This document shows, in pieces, positions 1 through 6,068 of a DNA stretch of 6,502 bases (its first letter is position 1; each line of letters starts with the position of its first letter). The stretch is from an uncultured Ruminococcus sp. GTDB lineage: Bacteria; Bacillota; Clostridia; Oscillospirales; Acutalibacteraceae. The stretch covers positions 1 to 6,502 of the forward strand of contig CACYCD010000191.1 of the NCBI GenBank assembly GCA_902772755.1, read 5' to 3'. The translations under genes and the position numbers were made by a program. The notes beneath the pieces are model-generated. The model saw nothing but the letters and a program-made list of their open reading frames with translations, was not told the origin of the DNA and did no database searches.

Positions 1-369
1 ATACGCTCCAATTCCTGCAAGCACCAGCACTCCGCCGACTATAGGATATATTAAGATAAGGTCATTGGAAGTGCCGTAGATGTCCAGTACACCCTTGAAT
101 ATGCTACCCACGGTCAGTGCCGCAAGTCCCGAGTTGTATAGATTCAGCGACAGTCTGTTTGGAAGCCTGCGTACTCCGAACACCCTCAGCAGAAACAGCG
201 GAAGCATACCGAGGAACAGCGGTACTGTGAATGCGTATACCATAAATATCGAGTAGACATCATGGCTGAATTGTTCGTACCCGTAGCCGAAGCCCACTGT
301 GATGATAGTGAAGATCAGGTAGACAAATTCTGTTTTGAAAAAATCGAGTTTCTTATCCGATGTAAACAA
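1..369 (-). CDS. Small multi-pass membrane protein, partial (C-terminus beyond window), TTG start
   Basis: An open frame of 123 codons runs from a TTG at 369-367 to the left edge without a stop. I do not recognise the family. The visible protein starts MFTSDKKLDFFKTEFVYLIF and has about four hydrophobic segments (residues 14-30, 38-62, 77-97 and 102-122). A basic loop (RVFGVRRLPNR, about 62-72) between the second and third segments suggests a cytoplasmic turn. The start is inferred: an in-frame TGA lies just upstream, no ATG occurs before residue 43, and an AGGAG (381-385) sits 11 bases before the TTG, slightly long but usable. The start lies inside the end of the phosphodiester glycosidase gene, a 17-base overlap, so translation is probably coupled. 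The context suggests a role in the same surface-glycan or lipid-linked sugar process. A GtrA-like or flippase-like helper is possible but not shown. Confidence is good that it is a gene, and low on function. Confidence 0.8.
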   Translation of the reverse strand, partial: MFTSDKKLDFFKTEFVYLIFTIITVGFGYGYEQFSHDVYSIFMVYAFTVPLFLGMLPLFLLRVFGVRRLPNRLSLNLYNSGLAALTVGSIFKGVLDIYGTSNDLILIYPIVGGVLVLAGIGAY

Positions 370-1285
370 TATCGCTCACGCTCCTTTCCTTTGAGCCGTG
401 TCCCGAGGTAGGGTTGTTAATGATCTGTCCGTTGAAATACATTGTCGATGATCCGCCTCCGTCAAGATTGTATGCGGTCGTGACGCCCAGCCCCTGCATA
501 AAATCCGCCAGCTGTGACAGCGACAGCCCTGCACTCTCGTCCGTCCTTCCGTCCGATACAACAAAAACATAGTGCAGATCGTCAATTATTCCTATGGCTG
601 TGCGGGGATTGCTTGCCATAGCTCTGCCTACCTCATCGCTTTCGTCTACAGTAACTGTACCGTTCTCCACAAGTGCGGGACCGAAGGAGAATGCCTGCCA
701 AACTCCGCTGTCTACAAGCTCCTGTGCGGTGTATTCACTGCTGCTTGTTATGAAAAACGAGCCGTCGGTCTTGATGCAGAGTACATCCTTGTCGGCACCC
801 TCGGAGCGGTAAACTATCCCGTTCCTTATCACATAACCGCTTTGCTGTGCACCGTAGTAATCTCCGTTGATGGCAAGCACTGCATTGTTTGCCTGTGCCA
901 TCTCACTTGTTTTCTGTGTGATGTTCCTGCCGTAGGAGTTTTCGGCGAGGGCGGTTTTGAGATATTGAGCCGATGACAGCGTAACGTCTGCAACGTATAT
1001 CTTGGTGTTGTTCTCGTAATACTCGGAGAGCTTGATGCTGATGTTGCCGTCGCTGTAGCTGTCGGAGGTGGTGACGCTTTCGGTGGCGGTGGTATTTTCT
1101 TCGGTGACTGTCGATACAGCGGAGTCGGAGCTTTGCTCGGTTGCTGTGTCAAACATAGCCATATTCAGCTCACCTGCCGTGCTGTCGTATACCCTCTCTA
1201 TCGCAAAGGTATCCAGGGCTATATATACCGTGAAGGCTGTCAGTGCGACCGAGTACATTATCAGCCACAGATGTTTTTTAAGCAT
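353..1285 (-). CDS. Membrane-anchored phosphodiester glycosidase (NAGPA/DUF2233 domain)
   Basis: The 310-residue protein has a short basic N-terminus and one membrane segment (about 7-27). A Ser/Thr-rich linker (about 45-80) follows, then an extracellular domain (about 90-310) of the NAGPA family (PF09992). Family motifs are visible: AINGDYYG (138-145), GYVIRNG (150-156), FGPALVENG (201-209), NPRTAIG (226-232), SDGR (244-247), NLDGGGSSTMYFNG (273-286) and ERSVSDIVYIG at the end. The mammalian namesake removes GlcNAc from a GlcNAc-phospho-mannose diester, and bacterial relatives are predicted exopolysaccharide or teichoic-acid phosphodiester glycosidases. The substrate here is unknown. The ATG at 1285 follows GGGAG (1295-1299) by 9 bases and overlaps the end of the glycosyltransferase gene by 8 bases, implying coupling. 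I infer that the enzyme edits a sugar-phosphate linkage made by, or delivered through, the neighbouring GT2/GtrA protein on the outer face of the membrane. Confidence 0.93.
   Translation of the reverse strand: MLKKHLWLIMYSVALTAFTVYIALDTFAIERVYDSTAGELNMAMFDTATEQSSDSAVSTVTEENTTATESVTTSDSYSDGNISIKLSEYYENNTKIYVADVTLSSAQYLKTALAENSYGRNITQKTSEMAQANNAVLAINGDYYGAQQSGYVIRNGIVYRSEGADKDVLCIKTDGSFFITSSSEYTAQELVDSGVWQAFSFGPALVENGTVTVDESDEVGRAMASNPRTAIGIIDDLHYVFVVSDGRTDESAGLSLSQLADFMQGLGVTTAYNLDGGGSSTMYFNGQIINNPTSGHGSKERSVSDIVYIG
381..392 (-). promoter_or_regulatory. Ribosome binding site deciding the TTG start
   Basis: Read on the minus strand this is AAAGGAAAGGAG, a purine-rich site lying inside the last codons of the phosphodiester glycosidase gene. 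It ends 11 bases before the TTG at 369-367. It supports translation of the downstream membrane protein from a non-ATG codon. Confidence 0.5.
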
Positions 1286-2336
1286 TATTGATCTCTCCCT
1301 TCAGCGTTACAGGCTTTTTTGAAAAGATGTACAGTCGCTGTACCGTCCAGTTGAATAAGAACATCACAGGCTCTGCAATGAGTTTCGCCAACAGTAGGTT
1401 TATCCCGAGAGTGTGTGTCATTACCCAGATAAGCACAGTGTCGGCTGTCAGTATGAACACTGCGAGTATGCCGTACTTTATCAGGCTTTTGATAAAAGAG
1501 GTCTTGCTCTTGAAAACAAAGCTCCTGTTGAGTGTGAAGTTTACACTTGCACTTATCACCCTTGCCAGCACGTTTGCATAACCGAGGCTAAAGCCCATAA
1601 GGATAAACAGTGCGTACATAGCGTAGTCTACGATAAAGCCTGCCACCGATGCGGCGAGAAACTTGAATATCTCCCGATAGATGCGTATGGAATCAATAAG
1701 AGGGTTGAAGTGTGAGGATCTGTTGCCGTCAATGTAGACGGTTTCGATCATTATCTCCCTGATCGGTATTTTTTTCTCGGAGAAGCTGAGGAGCATATTC
1801 ATCTCATACTCATACCTGCTTCCCTCAATGCTTATCATTTCTTCAAGCAATTTTCCTCGGAAAGCCCTCAGCCCCGTTTGGGTGTCGTGTATGCCGAGTC
1901 CGGTTATCAGCCTGAACAGTGCCAGGGTGATCCTGTTGCCCAGCTTGTTGTGCAGAGGGACTTCACCGCTGAACTCTCTTGACCCAAGATAAAGACCGTC
2001 ATCTGAGCATCTGACCTCGTTTATCAGCCTGCTGACATCGCCGAGCTTGTGCTGCCCGTCTGCGTCCATCAGGGCGATCACACTGTTGCTGTCGGCGATC
2101 GGGAGAAGATACTTGAACGCCGTTTTCAGAGCTTCTCCCTTGCCTCTGTTGACAGGGTGAGTGAGGACGGTGCAGTGCTTTTCGAGGCGGTCAAAGATGC
2201 CGTTGCAGTGTGGACTGCTCCCGTCATTGACAACGATTACAGAGTAGTTGGTGGTTGATCTGATTTCCTTGACGATCAGCGGAAGCACTGCGTCAGGCTC
2301 GTATGCCGGTATCACAATGTAATCTGTGCGTTTCAT
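1278..2336 (-). CDS. Bifunctional glycosyltransferase family 2 / GtrA-like membrane protein
   Basis: The 352-residue protein joins two domains. Residues 1-220 form a cytoplasmic GT2 domain of the dolichyl/polyprenyl-phosphate sugar synthase type: IPAYEPD (9-15), VNDGS (36-40), NRGKGEAL (63-70), the metal/nucleotide motif DADGQH (91-96), GSREF (118-122) and DTQTGLRAF (151-159). Residues 225-342 are a GtrA-like domain (PF04138) with four membrane segments (about 227-247, 250-270, 284-308 and 313-338) and the family-like stretch NFTLNRSFVFKSK. Known members of each type make polyprenyl-phosphate-linked sugars (GT2) and help move them across the membrane (GtrA). The fusion would couple both steps, and the sugar is unknown. 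The frame extends upstream to 2426, but I set the start at the ATG 2336-2334. It has an AAGGAGA site 7 bases away and begins MKRTDYIVIPAYEPD as this family does, and the extra 30 residues (His-rich) look non-coding. It is the first gene of a three-gene overlapping unit. Confidence 0.93.
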   Translation of the reverse strand: MKRTDYIVIPAYEPDAVLPLIVKEIRSTTNYSVIVVNDGSSPHCNGIFDRLEKHCTVLTHPVNRGKGEALKTAFKYLLPIADSNSVIALMDADGQHKLGDVSRLINEVRCSDDGLYLGSREFSGEVPLHNKLGNRITLALFRLITGLGIHDTQTGLRAFRGKLLEEMISIEGSRYEYEMNMLLSFSEKKIPIREIMIETVYIDGNRSSHFNPLIDSIRIYREIFKFLAASVAGFIVDYAMYALFILMGFSLGYANVLARVISASVNFTLNRSFVFKSKTSFIKSLIKYGILAVFILTADTVLIWVMTHTLGINLLLAKLIAEPVMFLFNWTVQRLYIFSKKPVTLKGEINNA

Positions 2337-2343
2337 ATTATCA

Positions 2344-2350
2344 TCTCCTT
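2344..2350 (-). promoter_or_regulatory. Ribosome binding site that sets the GT2/GtrA start
   Basis: Minus-strand AAGGAGA, 7 bases before the ATG at 2336. It argues against the 30-residue-longer start at 2426. Confidence 0.75.
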
Positions 2351-2459
2351 GTTTATGATGATTACATTGTATATGCCGAAGGTGAAATGTATGTGTGCGG
2401 TAATGATCGATAATATGAACTTGCAACGAAGATTAGATTAAAAATTTGTGTACAGCTTA

Positions 2460-2488
2460 TTGCCTTTGGAAGCCATTTATGGTATAGT
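2460..2488 (+). promoter_or_regulatory. Sigma-A type promoter of the transglutaminase-like gene
   Basis: TTGCCT (2460-2465) and TATAGT (2483-2488) are separated by exactly 17 bases, close to the vegetative consensus. Transcription would start near 2495. A GGGAAGG ribosome site follows at 2507-2513, 9 bases before the ATG at 2523, giving a short leader of under 30 bases with no room for a riboswitch. Confidence 0.7.
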
Positions 2489-2522
2489 ATAGATGTTATT
2501 TAATTTGGGAAGGTAATAACAA

Positions 2523-4322
2523 ATGAATATAAAATTGTCTGTGATCGCATTGCTTAGTGCGATTATGTTTTTTGACGGCGGTGCAGTCATCAGTGCCGAT
2601 ACTGCCCTGCCTGTGGATAAGCTGTCCGATGCTCATTTGGACAGCAGTTTTGTCTATACGGTCACAAATGATGATCGTGCAGAGATTATGCTCTATGCAG
2701 GAGAGGAAGCCGAGGTGACTATACCCAAGAGTCTGGAGGGTCATAAGGTCAAGTCTGTTTTGCCCTATGCCGTCGGAAACAGCTACGTCACAAGTGTGAG
2801 TATTCCTCCCTCGGTGACTGATATCTCTGACTATGCCATAGGCTACAGCAACTACAGCGGAGAAGAGCCGAAGAAGAACGAAAACCTCAGAATAATCTGT
2901 CACAAGGATTCGGCTGCGGAAGGATATGCACAGCGGTACGGCTTTGATTTTGAAGCAGAACCGCACAGCTACAGCAAAACCACCGCCAAAGCTCCCGACT
3001 GTACCCATGACGGGGAGGCGGTATACAAATGCAGCTGTGGAAGTACCTACACTGAAAAGCTTGACAGGCTGGGACATTCATACACAGTCAAGGTCAAAAC
3101 GGTAAGCCCCACATTAAAAACCGAGGGCTACACCCTGTACAGATGCAGTCGGTGCAAGGCAACAGCCAAGAGGAAGATCAAGCCTAAGTTGGTAAATATT
3201 GCCAAAGCTGAACCGTCAAAGCTGAAAAAAGAATACGCTTACACGGGGCTGACGGTCAAGCCGGTCATCAGCCTGAAATACGGCGGAAAGACCCTAAAGC
3301 AAGGCTCGGACTATACAGTCAGCTATGCACCGCAGAAAAACGTCGGCAAGTCATACATAACCGTAAGCGGTAAGGGTGTTTACGGCGGCAGCAGAAAAAT
3401 CGGCTTTAAGATCGTGCCTGTCTCTGTCAAAAAAGCGAAGCCGGATAAATTTAAGAAGATAATAAAATACAACGGTAAGGAGAGAGAGCAGAGCTTTTGC
3501 CTGTACTACAACGGCAATAAGCTGAAGCTCGATTCCGACTACACAGTCAGCTACAAGAACAATGTGAAGGTGGGAACAGCCCAAGCCGTAATAAGGGGAA
3601 GGGGTAACTTCACGGGAACAACTGTTCTCAACTTCAAGATAAGAAAGATAGGCTGGACTAAGGTGAACGGAAATGTTTACTACTATACCAAGGACGGAGA
3701 AGCCTACAGACGGGGAATCTATTGGATAGGAAAGTCTGCCTATATGTTCTCGGACAGCGGAGTTATGCAGAAGGGCTGGCAGAAGATATCCGAGGGCTAC
3801 TGCCTGTTTGACAGGATAAGCGGAAAGCGGATAATCAAAAAGACAGTTGACGGAATAAAAATCGACAAAAACGGCTTTGCCGTCACTGACAGCAAGGGCA
3901 AGCGAAAGATAGAAACCATGATGAAGGCTGCACGTATACTGCACAAGATCACCAAGCCCACCGATACAATGGCACAAAAACGTCTGAAATGCTTCAAATG
4001 GGTGGTTGCCTTCCCCTACAAGCAGTACAGAAAGCTGGGTCCCATCTACCGTATGCAGGGCTGGGAGGTCATCTTTGCCAACGATATATTTGAAAATCAC
4101 CAGGGGTGCTGTGTTTCCGATTCGGCTGCAATAGCGTTCCTGTTCAGGGAGATAGGCTACAACAATGTAAGTATATGCCACGATACCGGTCATGCGTGGA
4201 CGGCTATCGGCAAGTATATCTATGACTCCGTCTTTGCCGAGGCGAAGAGCTTCAAGGATAACTACAACGTAATACCCAAGGATTACCGCATACATCCGGC
4301 GGCAAAAAGAGTGATAGGATAA
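2523..4322 (+). CDS. Secreted mosaic protein: LRR_5-like, MBG/Ig-like repeats, choline-binding-like repeats, C-terminal transglutaminase-like domain
   Basis: This 599-residue exported protein has six recognisable parts. Residues 1-25 are a signal peptide (probable cleavage after AVISA). About 42-146 is a BspA/LRR_5-like region (EVTIPKSLEG, SVSIPPSVTDISDYAIG, and a typical closing AAEGYAQRYGFDFE). About 147-222 holds two HSY/CxC-type repeats with Cys170, Cys172, Cys208 and Cys211. About 224-297 and 299-373 are two MBG/Ig-like repeats, each with DYTVSY. About 377-456 are choline/cell-wall-binding-like repeats starting GWTKVNGNVYYY and ending IDKNGFAV. About 462-599 is a transglutaminase-like domain with likely catalytic Cys530 (QGCCVSDSAA), His557 (GHAWTAIG) and Asp568 (YDSVF). 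The Cys530 to Gly545-Tyr546 spacing matches the family. Bacterial relatives act as peptidases, cross-linkers or amidases, so the reaction cannot be assigned. The protein probably sits on the cell wall. It is monocistronic, with its own promoter and terminator, and has no dockerin. Confidence 0.93.
   Translation: MNIKLSVIALLSAIMFFDGGAVISADTALPVDKLSDAHLDSSFVYTVTNDDRAEIMLYAGEEAEVTIPKSLEGHKVKSVLPYAVGNSYVTSVSIPPSVTDISDYAIGYSNYSGEEPKKNENLRIICHKDSAAEGYAQRYGFDFEAEPHSYSKTTAKAPDCTHDGEAVYKCSCGSTYTEKLDRLGHSYTVKVKTVSPTLKTEGYTLYRCSRCKATAKRKIKPKLVNIAKAEPSKLKKEYAYTGLTVKPVISLKYGGKTLKQGSDYTVSYAPQKNVGKSYITVSGKGVYGGSRKIGFKIVPVSVKKAKPDKFKKIIKYNGKEREQSFCLYYNGNKLKLDSDYTVSYKNNVKVGTAQAVIRGRGNFTGTTVLNFKIRKIGWTKVNGNVYYYTKDGEAYRRGIYWIGKSAYMFSDSGVMQKGWQKISEGYCLFDRISGKRIIKKTVDGIKIDKNGFAVTDSKGKRKIETMMKAARILHKITKPTDTMAQKRLKCFKWVVAFPYKQYRKLGPIYRMQGWEVIFANDIFENHQGCCVSDSAAIAFLFREIGYNNVSICHDTGHAWTAIGKYIYDSVFAEAKSFKDNYNVIPKDYRIHPAAKRVIG
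3192..3641 (+). repeat. Tandem pair of MBG/Ig-like repeats within the mosaic protein
   Basis: Two units of about 75 codons (3192-3413 and 3417-3641) share the order: tyrosine-glycine strand, YGGKTLKQGSDYTVSY or YNGNKLKLDSDYTVSY, a V-G-turn, GKGVYGG or GRGNFTG, and a closing FKI. DNA identity is clear around DYTVSY but the rest has diverged, so this is an old internal duplication or a domain-family repeat, not a recent one. Confidence 0.7.
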
Positions 4323-4338
4323 ATAATTATAGAATTAT

Positions 4339-4388
4339 GGCTGTGAAGAAATGAGGTTAAGTGCTTCATTCCTTCACAGCCGTTTTTT
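4339..4388 (+). terminator. Intrinsic terminator after the transglutaminase-like gene
   Basis: The 18-base arms 4339-4356 and 4364-4381 pair around a 7-base loop. There are ten perfect outer pairs (GGCTGTGAAG with CTTCACAGCC), one A/C mismatch, then AATGA pairs, a G-U pair and a closing G-C. A T6 run (4383-4388) follows one base later. It lies between two converging genes. On the minus strand the hairpin is followed by AT-rich sequence without a solid T run, so it may only weakly stop the esterase transcript. Confidence 0.92.
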
Positions 4389-4395
4389 AAGAGTA

Positions 4396-5865
4396 TCAGT
4401 ATTTTAAGCCGTAGCCGAGCATTTCGGGGAAGTACAACGCCCAGAATGCCTCGCTGTGGGTGCCGTCATCGTCAATGACTGTAGTCACCTTGTCGTCAGG
4501 ATAGCCAAGAGCAGTCAGCCAGCCCTCCATTTCGATAGAAAGCGGATACATTCTGCGTTCGAGGGTGTCGTGCTTCGTCTTTCCGCAGTAAATGTAGAGG
4601 TTAGGTACTTGTCCGAAAAAGTTTTTCTCAGTCAGATATTTGTTCCAAACGTCTTTGTCATACAGTGCAAATGCCGGTGAAAAAGCACCGATATAGCGAA
4701 ATTTGTCAAGATTTTCCAGTCCGATATAGAGAGCACAGATACCGCCGTTTGATGAGCCGGCAATACCACGGATAGAGTTTGTGTTGTAGTTCGCCTCAAC
4801 GTAGGGAATAATGGTGTTCATAAGATATTCGGAAAATACAGCTCCGCCCAACTGATCCTCGATCTCTCCCGAGCCGGGAACCTCGGTATATAGCGTGCCA
4901 AGGTTCGGAATCAGCTCGTAGTCACGGTATTCGGGCAGGCTGGTAATGCCGACAACTATCACGCCGTCACCGCCGTTTGACATAAGTGAGGTTACGCTCT
5001 CGTCACATGCCCACTCATAGCCCGACATCGTGGGCAGCTGTCCGAAGAGGTTGTCACCGTCAGTCATATACAGAACTGAGTACTTCTTGCTCTTGTCTGA
5101 CGGGTCATAGCCCTCGGGAGTCCAGATGCAGATATCCTTATCATATCCGGCAGGGTAGTCGTGAAGTGTAACTGTTTCAAGCTTTCCCGCATTGGTCTTG
5201 CCGTAGGTGTATACGCAGGCAAAGTAAGTGCCGTTTGTCAGCTTGGTGGATTTGATGTAATAACCGGAGCTAGCCTTGGTCACGGGAGTTTCAGTTGTTT
5301 TGGTCTCGCCGTCATTGAATACCACACGGTCATATTTTGAAACATCTACCGTGGCGGAGTAGACCTTGTTTCCCGAATCGTCAGTTTCAACATAGGTCAT
5401 CTCTTCTCCGGGAAATTCGCTCTTCTGCTCTCCCGTTGCGTGGTTGAAGAATTGAGCATTGACCGTAGTCCAACCCTTTCTCTCGGAAAAATAGATAGTT
5501 ATTTCATTGTTATCTATTTTGGTGACCTCTTCGGTATTTGGTGTTCCCTCGGCAGGAAAACGGGTGATGATATTTGCAAGTCTGCGGTGGATGGCGGCAG
5601 CGTCCGTTATGGAAAGCCCCTTGTTGCCACAGACCTTTGAACGTCTGACAGCCATATCATCAAGCTTCCTTATCCCAGCCAGATACTCCTGAATGGCAGT
5701 TGCATCGGCAATATCCAATTTGCCGTTTGAGTTTGTGTCTCCCAATACCTGTTTTACAGGGGCTTGCTCGTTCTGTTCGGCAAGAGAGTATGACGGCACT
5801 GCAAACGTGCATACCGATACCCCTGCCACCAGCAGCATTGCTGTGGTTCTGATTCTTCTTTTCAT
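4396..5865 (-). CDS. Secreted dockerin-CBM26-like-esterase (alpha/beta hydrolase, PF00756 type)
   Basis: The 489-residue protein has a signal peptide (1 to about 29). A type I dockerin follows (about 41-104): loop one, DTNSNGKLDIAD (43-54), carries all calcium ligands, while loop two (KVCGNKGLSITD, 77-88) lacks the acidic/Asn residues at positions 1 and 3. About 120-205 is a starch-binding, CBM26-like module (TIYFSERKGW, FPGEEMTYVET, VVFNDG). About 228-489 is an esterase domain with the nucleophile elbow GSSNG (370-374, Ser372), the likely acid within 427-437, and His470 in DGTHSEAFW. PF00756 includes carbohydrate acetyl/feruloyl esterases and enterochelin esterases. The dockerin and carbohydrate module favour a polysaccharide substrate, docked on a cellulosome- or amylosome-like scaffold. 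The start at 5865 has GGAGGT (5871-5876) 5 bases away and a typical signal peptide. The gene begins 14 bases after the DUF4250 stop, so it is probably co-transcribed with the metalloregulator, unless the internal -10-like site drives it. Confidence 0.93.
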   Translation of the reverse strand: MKRRIRTTAMLLVAGVSVCTFAVPSYSLAEQNEQAPVKQVLGDTNSNGKLDIADATAIQEYLAGIRKLDDMAVRRSKVCGNKGLSITDAAAIHRRLANIITRFPAEGTPNTEEVTKIDNNEITIYFSERKGWTTVNAQFFNHATGEQKSEFPGEEMTYVETDDSGNKVYSATVDVSKYDRVVFNDGETKTTETPVTKASSGYYIKSTKLTNGTYFACVYTYGKTNAGKLETVTLHDYPAGYDKDICIWTPEGYDPSDKSKKYSVLYMTDGDNLFGQLPTMSGYEWACDESVTSLMSNGGDGVIVVGITSLPEYRDYELIPNLGTLYTEVPGSGEIEDQLGGAVFSEYLMNTIIPYVEANYNTNSIRGIAGSSNGGICALYIGLENLDKFRYIGAFSPAFALYDKDVWNKYLTEKNFFGQVPNLYIYCGKTKHDTLERRMYPLSIEMEGWLTALGYPDDKVTTVIDDDGTHSEAFWALYFPEMLGYGLKY

Positions 5866-5879
5866 TAGTTACCTCCGTT

Positions 5880-6056
5880 TTATATAAATCGTCCCAGCTC
5901 GGCATTATATTCATAGCCGATAACAAGCAGCTTGCTTTCGATATCAGCTCTGTCAACACAGAGAGATTTGCAAAGCTCGTCAAGGTCGGGACAGGTATCT
6001 CTCAGCTTTGTGTTGATATAGGACAGCAGGATCATAGGGTCGTTTGGCAATTCCAT
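5880..6056 (-). CDS. DUF4250 family small protein (58 aa)
   Basis: The protein starts MELPNDPMILLSYINTKLRD and ends GYEYNAELGRFI. It matches the conserved pattern I know for DUF4250 (PF14056): an N-terminal P-x-DPM-x-LLS-x-x-N-x-x-LRD motif, a central short helix-turn-helix-like stretch (LDELCKSLCVDRADIESKL, about 25-43), and a terminal GYEYN segment. Function is unknown. The short helical layout resembles a small DNA-binding or protein-binding unit, but that is only an impression. The ATG at 6056 has an AGGAG (6063-6067) 6 bases away that overlaps the TAG stop of the upstream regulator, so the two are translationally coupled. The esterase starts 14 bases downstream. The protein has three cysteines (22, 29 and 33), which is notable next to a metal sensor but not in itself a metal site. 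Confidence 0.88.
   Translation of the reverse strand: MELPNDPMILLSYINTKLRDTCPDLDELCKSLCVDRADIESKLLVIGYEYNAELGRFI
5904..5909 (-). promoter_or_regulatory. Possible internal -10 box ahead of the esterase gene
   Basis: A perfect minus-strand TATAAT lies inside the DUF4250 coding sequence, 38 bases before the esterase ATG. No good -35 sits 16-18 bases upstream (AGCTGC at 17), and a perfect TTGACA at 5956-5951 is too far (41 bases). It may be chance within codons, but it could give the esterase transcription independent of the regulator. Confidence 0.25.
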
Positions 6057-6062
6057 AAAAAG

Positions 6063-6068
6063 CTCCTA
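6063..6068 (-). promoter_or_regulatory. Ribosome binding site overlapping the regulator stop codon
   Basis: Minus-strand TAGGAG merges the stop codon of the metalloregulator (6068-6066) with the AGGAG of DUF4250. This layout favours re-initiation by the same ribosome. Confidence 0.7.

Larger units (their letters stand above)
2337..2522. other. Divergent intergenic region
   Basis: This 186-base region separates the leftward glycan operon from the rightward transglutaminase-like gene and must hold promoters for both. The plus-strand promoter is clear and listed separately. On the minus strand AT-rich candidates occur (TATTAT at 2415-2410 and TACAAT within the 2355-2380 stretch), but none has a convincing -35 at 16-18 bases, so I do not call one. 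There is no clear long dyad and no small gene with a ribosome site. Confidence 0.6.

Noticed and set aside
572..976. 134-codon plus-strand open frame
   Set aside because: It is a shadow of the phosphodiester glycosidase gene, whose motifs are unmistakable on the other strand. It has no supporting ribosome site or family match.
2337..2426. 30-residue N-terminal extension of the GT2/GtrA protein
   Set aside because: The extension is His-rich and unlike the family. A strong AAGGAGA site sits 7 bases before the internal ATG at 2336, where the family's normal N-terminus begins.
2496..3077. 193-codon minus-strand open frame
   Set aside because: It is antisense to the N-terminal half of the mosaic protein gene and covers its ribosome site. 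There is no family resemblance.
3351..4295. 314-codon open frame on the minus strand opposite the transglutaminase-like gene
   Set aside because: It lies wholly antisense to a gene with clear domains, promoter and terminator. Its translation shows no recognisable motif, and it is a product of codon bias in the plus-strand gene.
5871..5882. AT-rich TTTATATAAA before the esterase as a promoter
   Set aside because: It overlaps the end of DUF4250, has no -35 at suitable spacing, and any transcript would start inside or after the ribosome site.
5951..5956. Perfect minus-strand TTGACA as a -35 box for the esterase
   Set aside because: It is 41 bases from the only good -10 (TATAAT, 5909-5904), and the sequence 17 bases downstream of it (AAGCTG) is not a -10. 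It is probably a coding coincidence (Val-Asp-Arg codons).
5660..5983. 107-codon minus-strand open frame spanning DUF4250 and the esterase start
   Set aside because: It crosses two supported genes in another frame, starts without a ribosome site and shows no motif. The DUF4250 frame is the real one.
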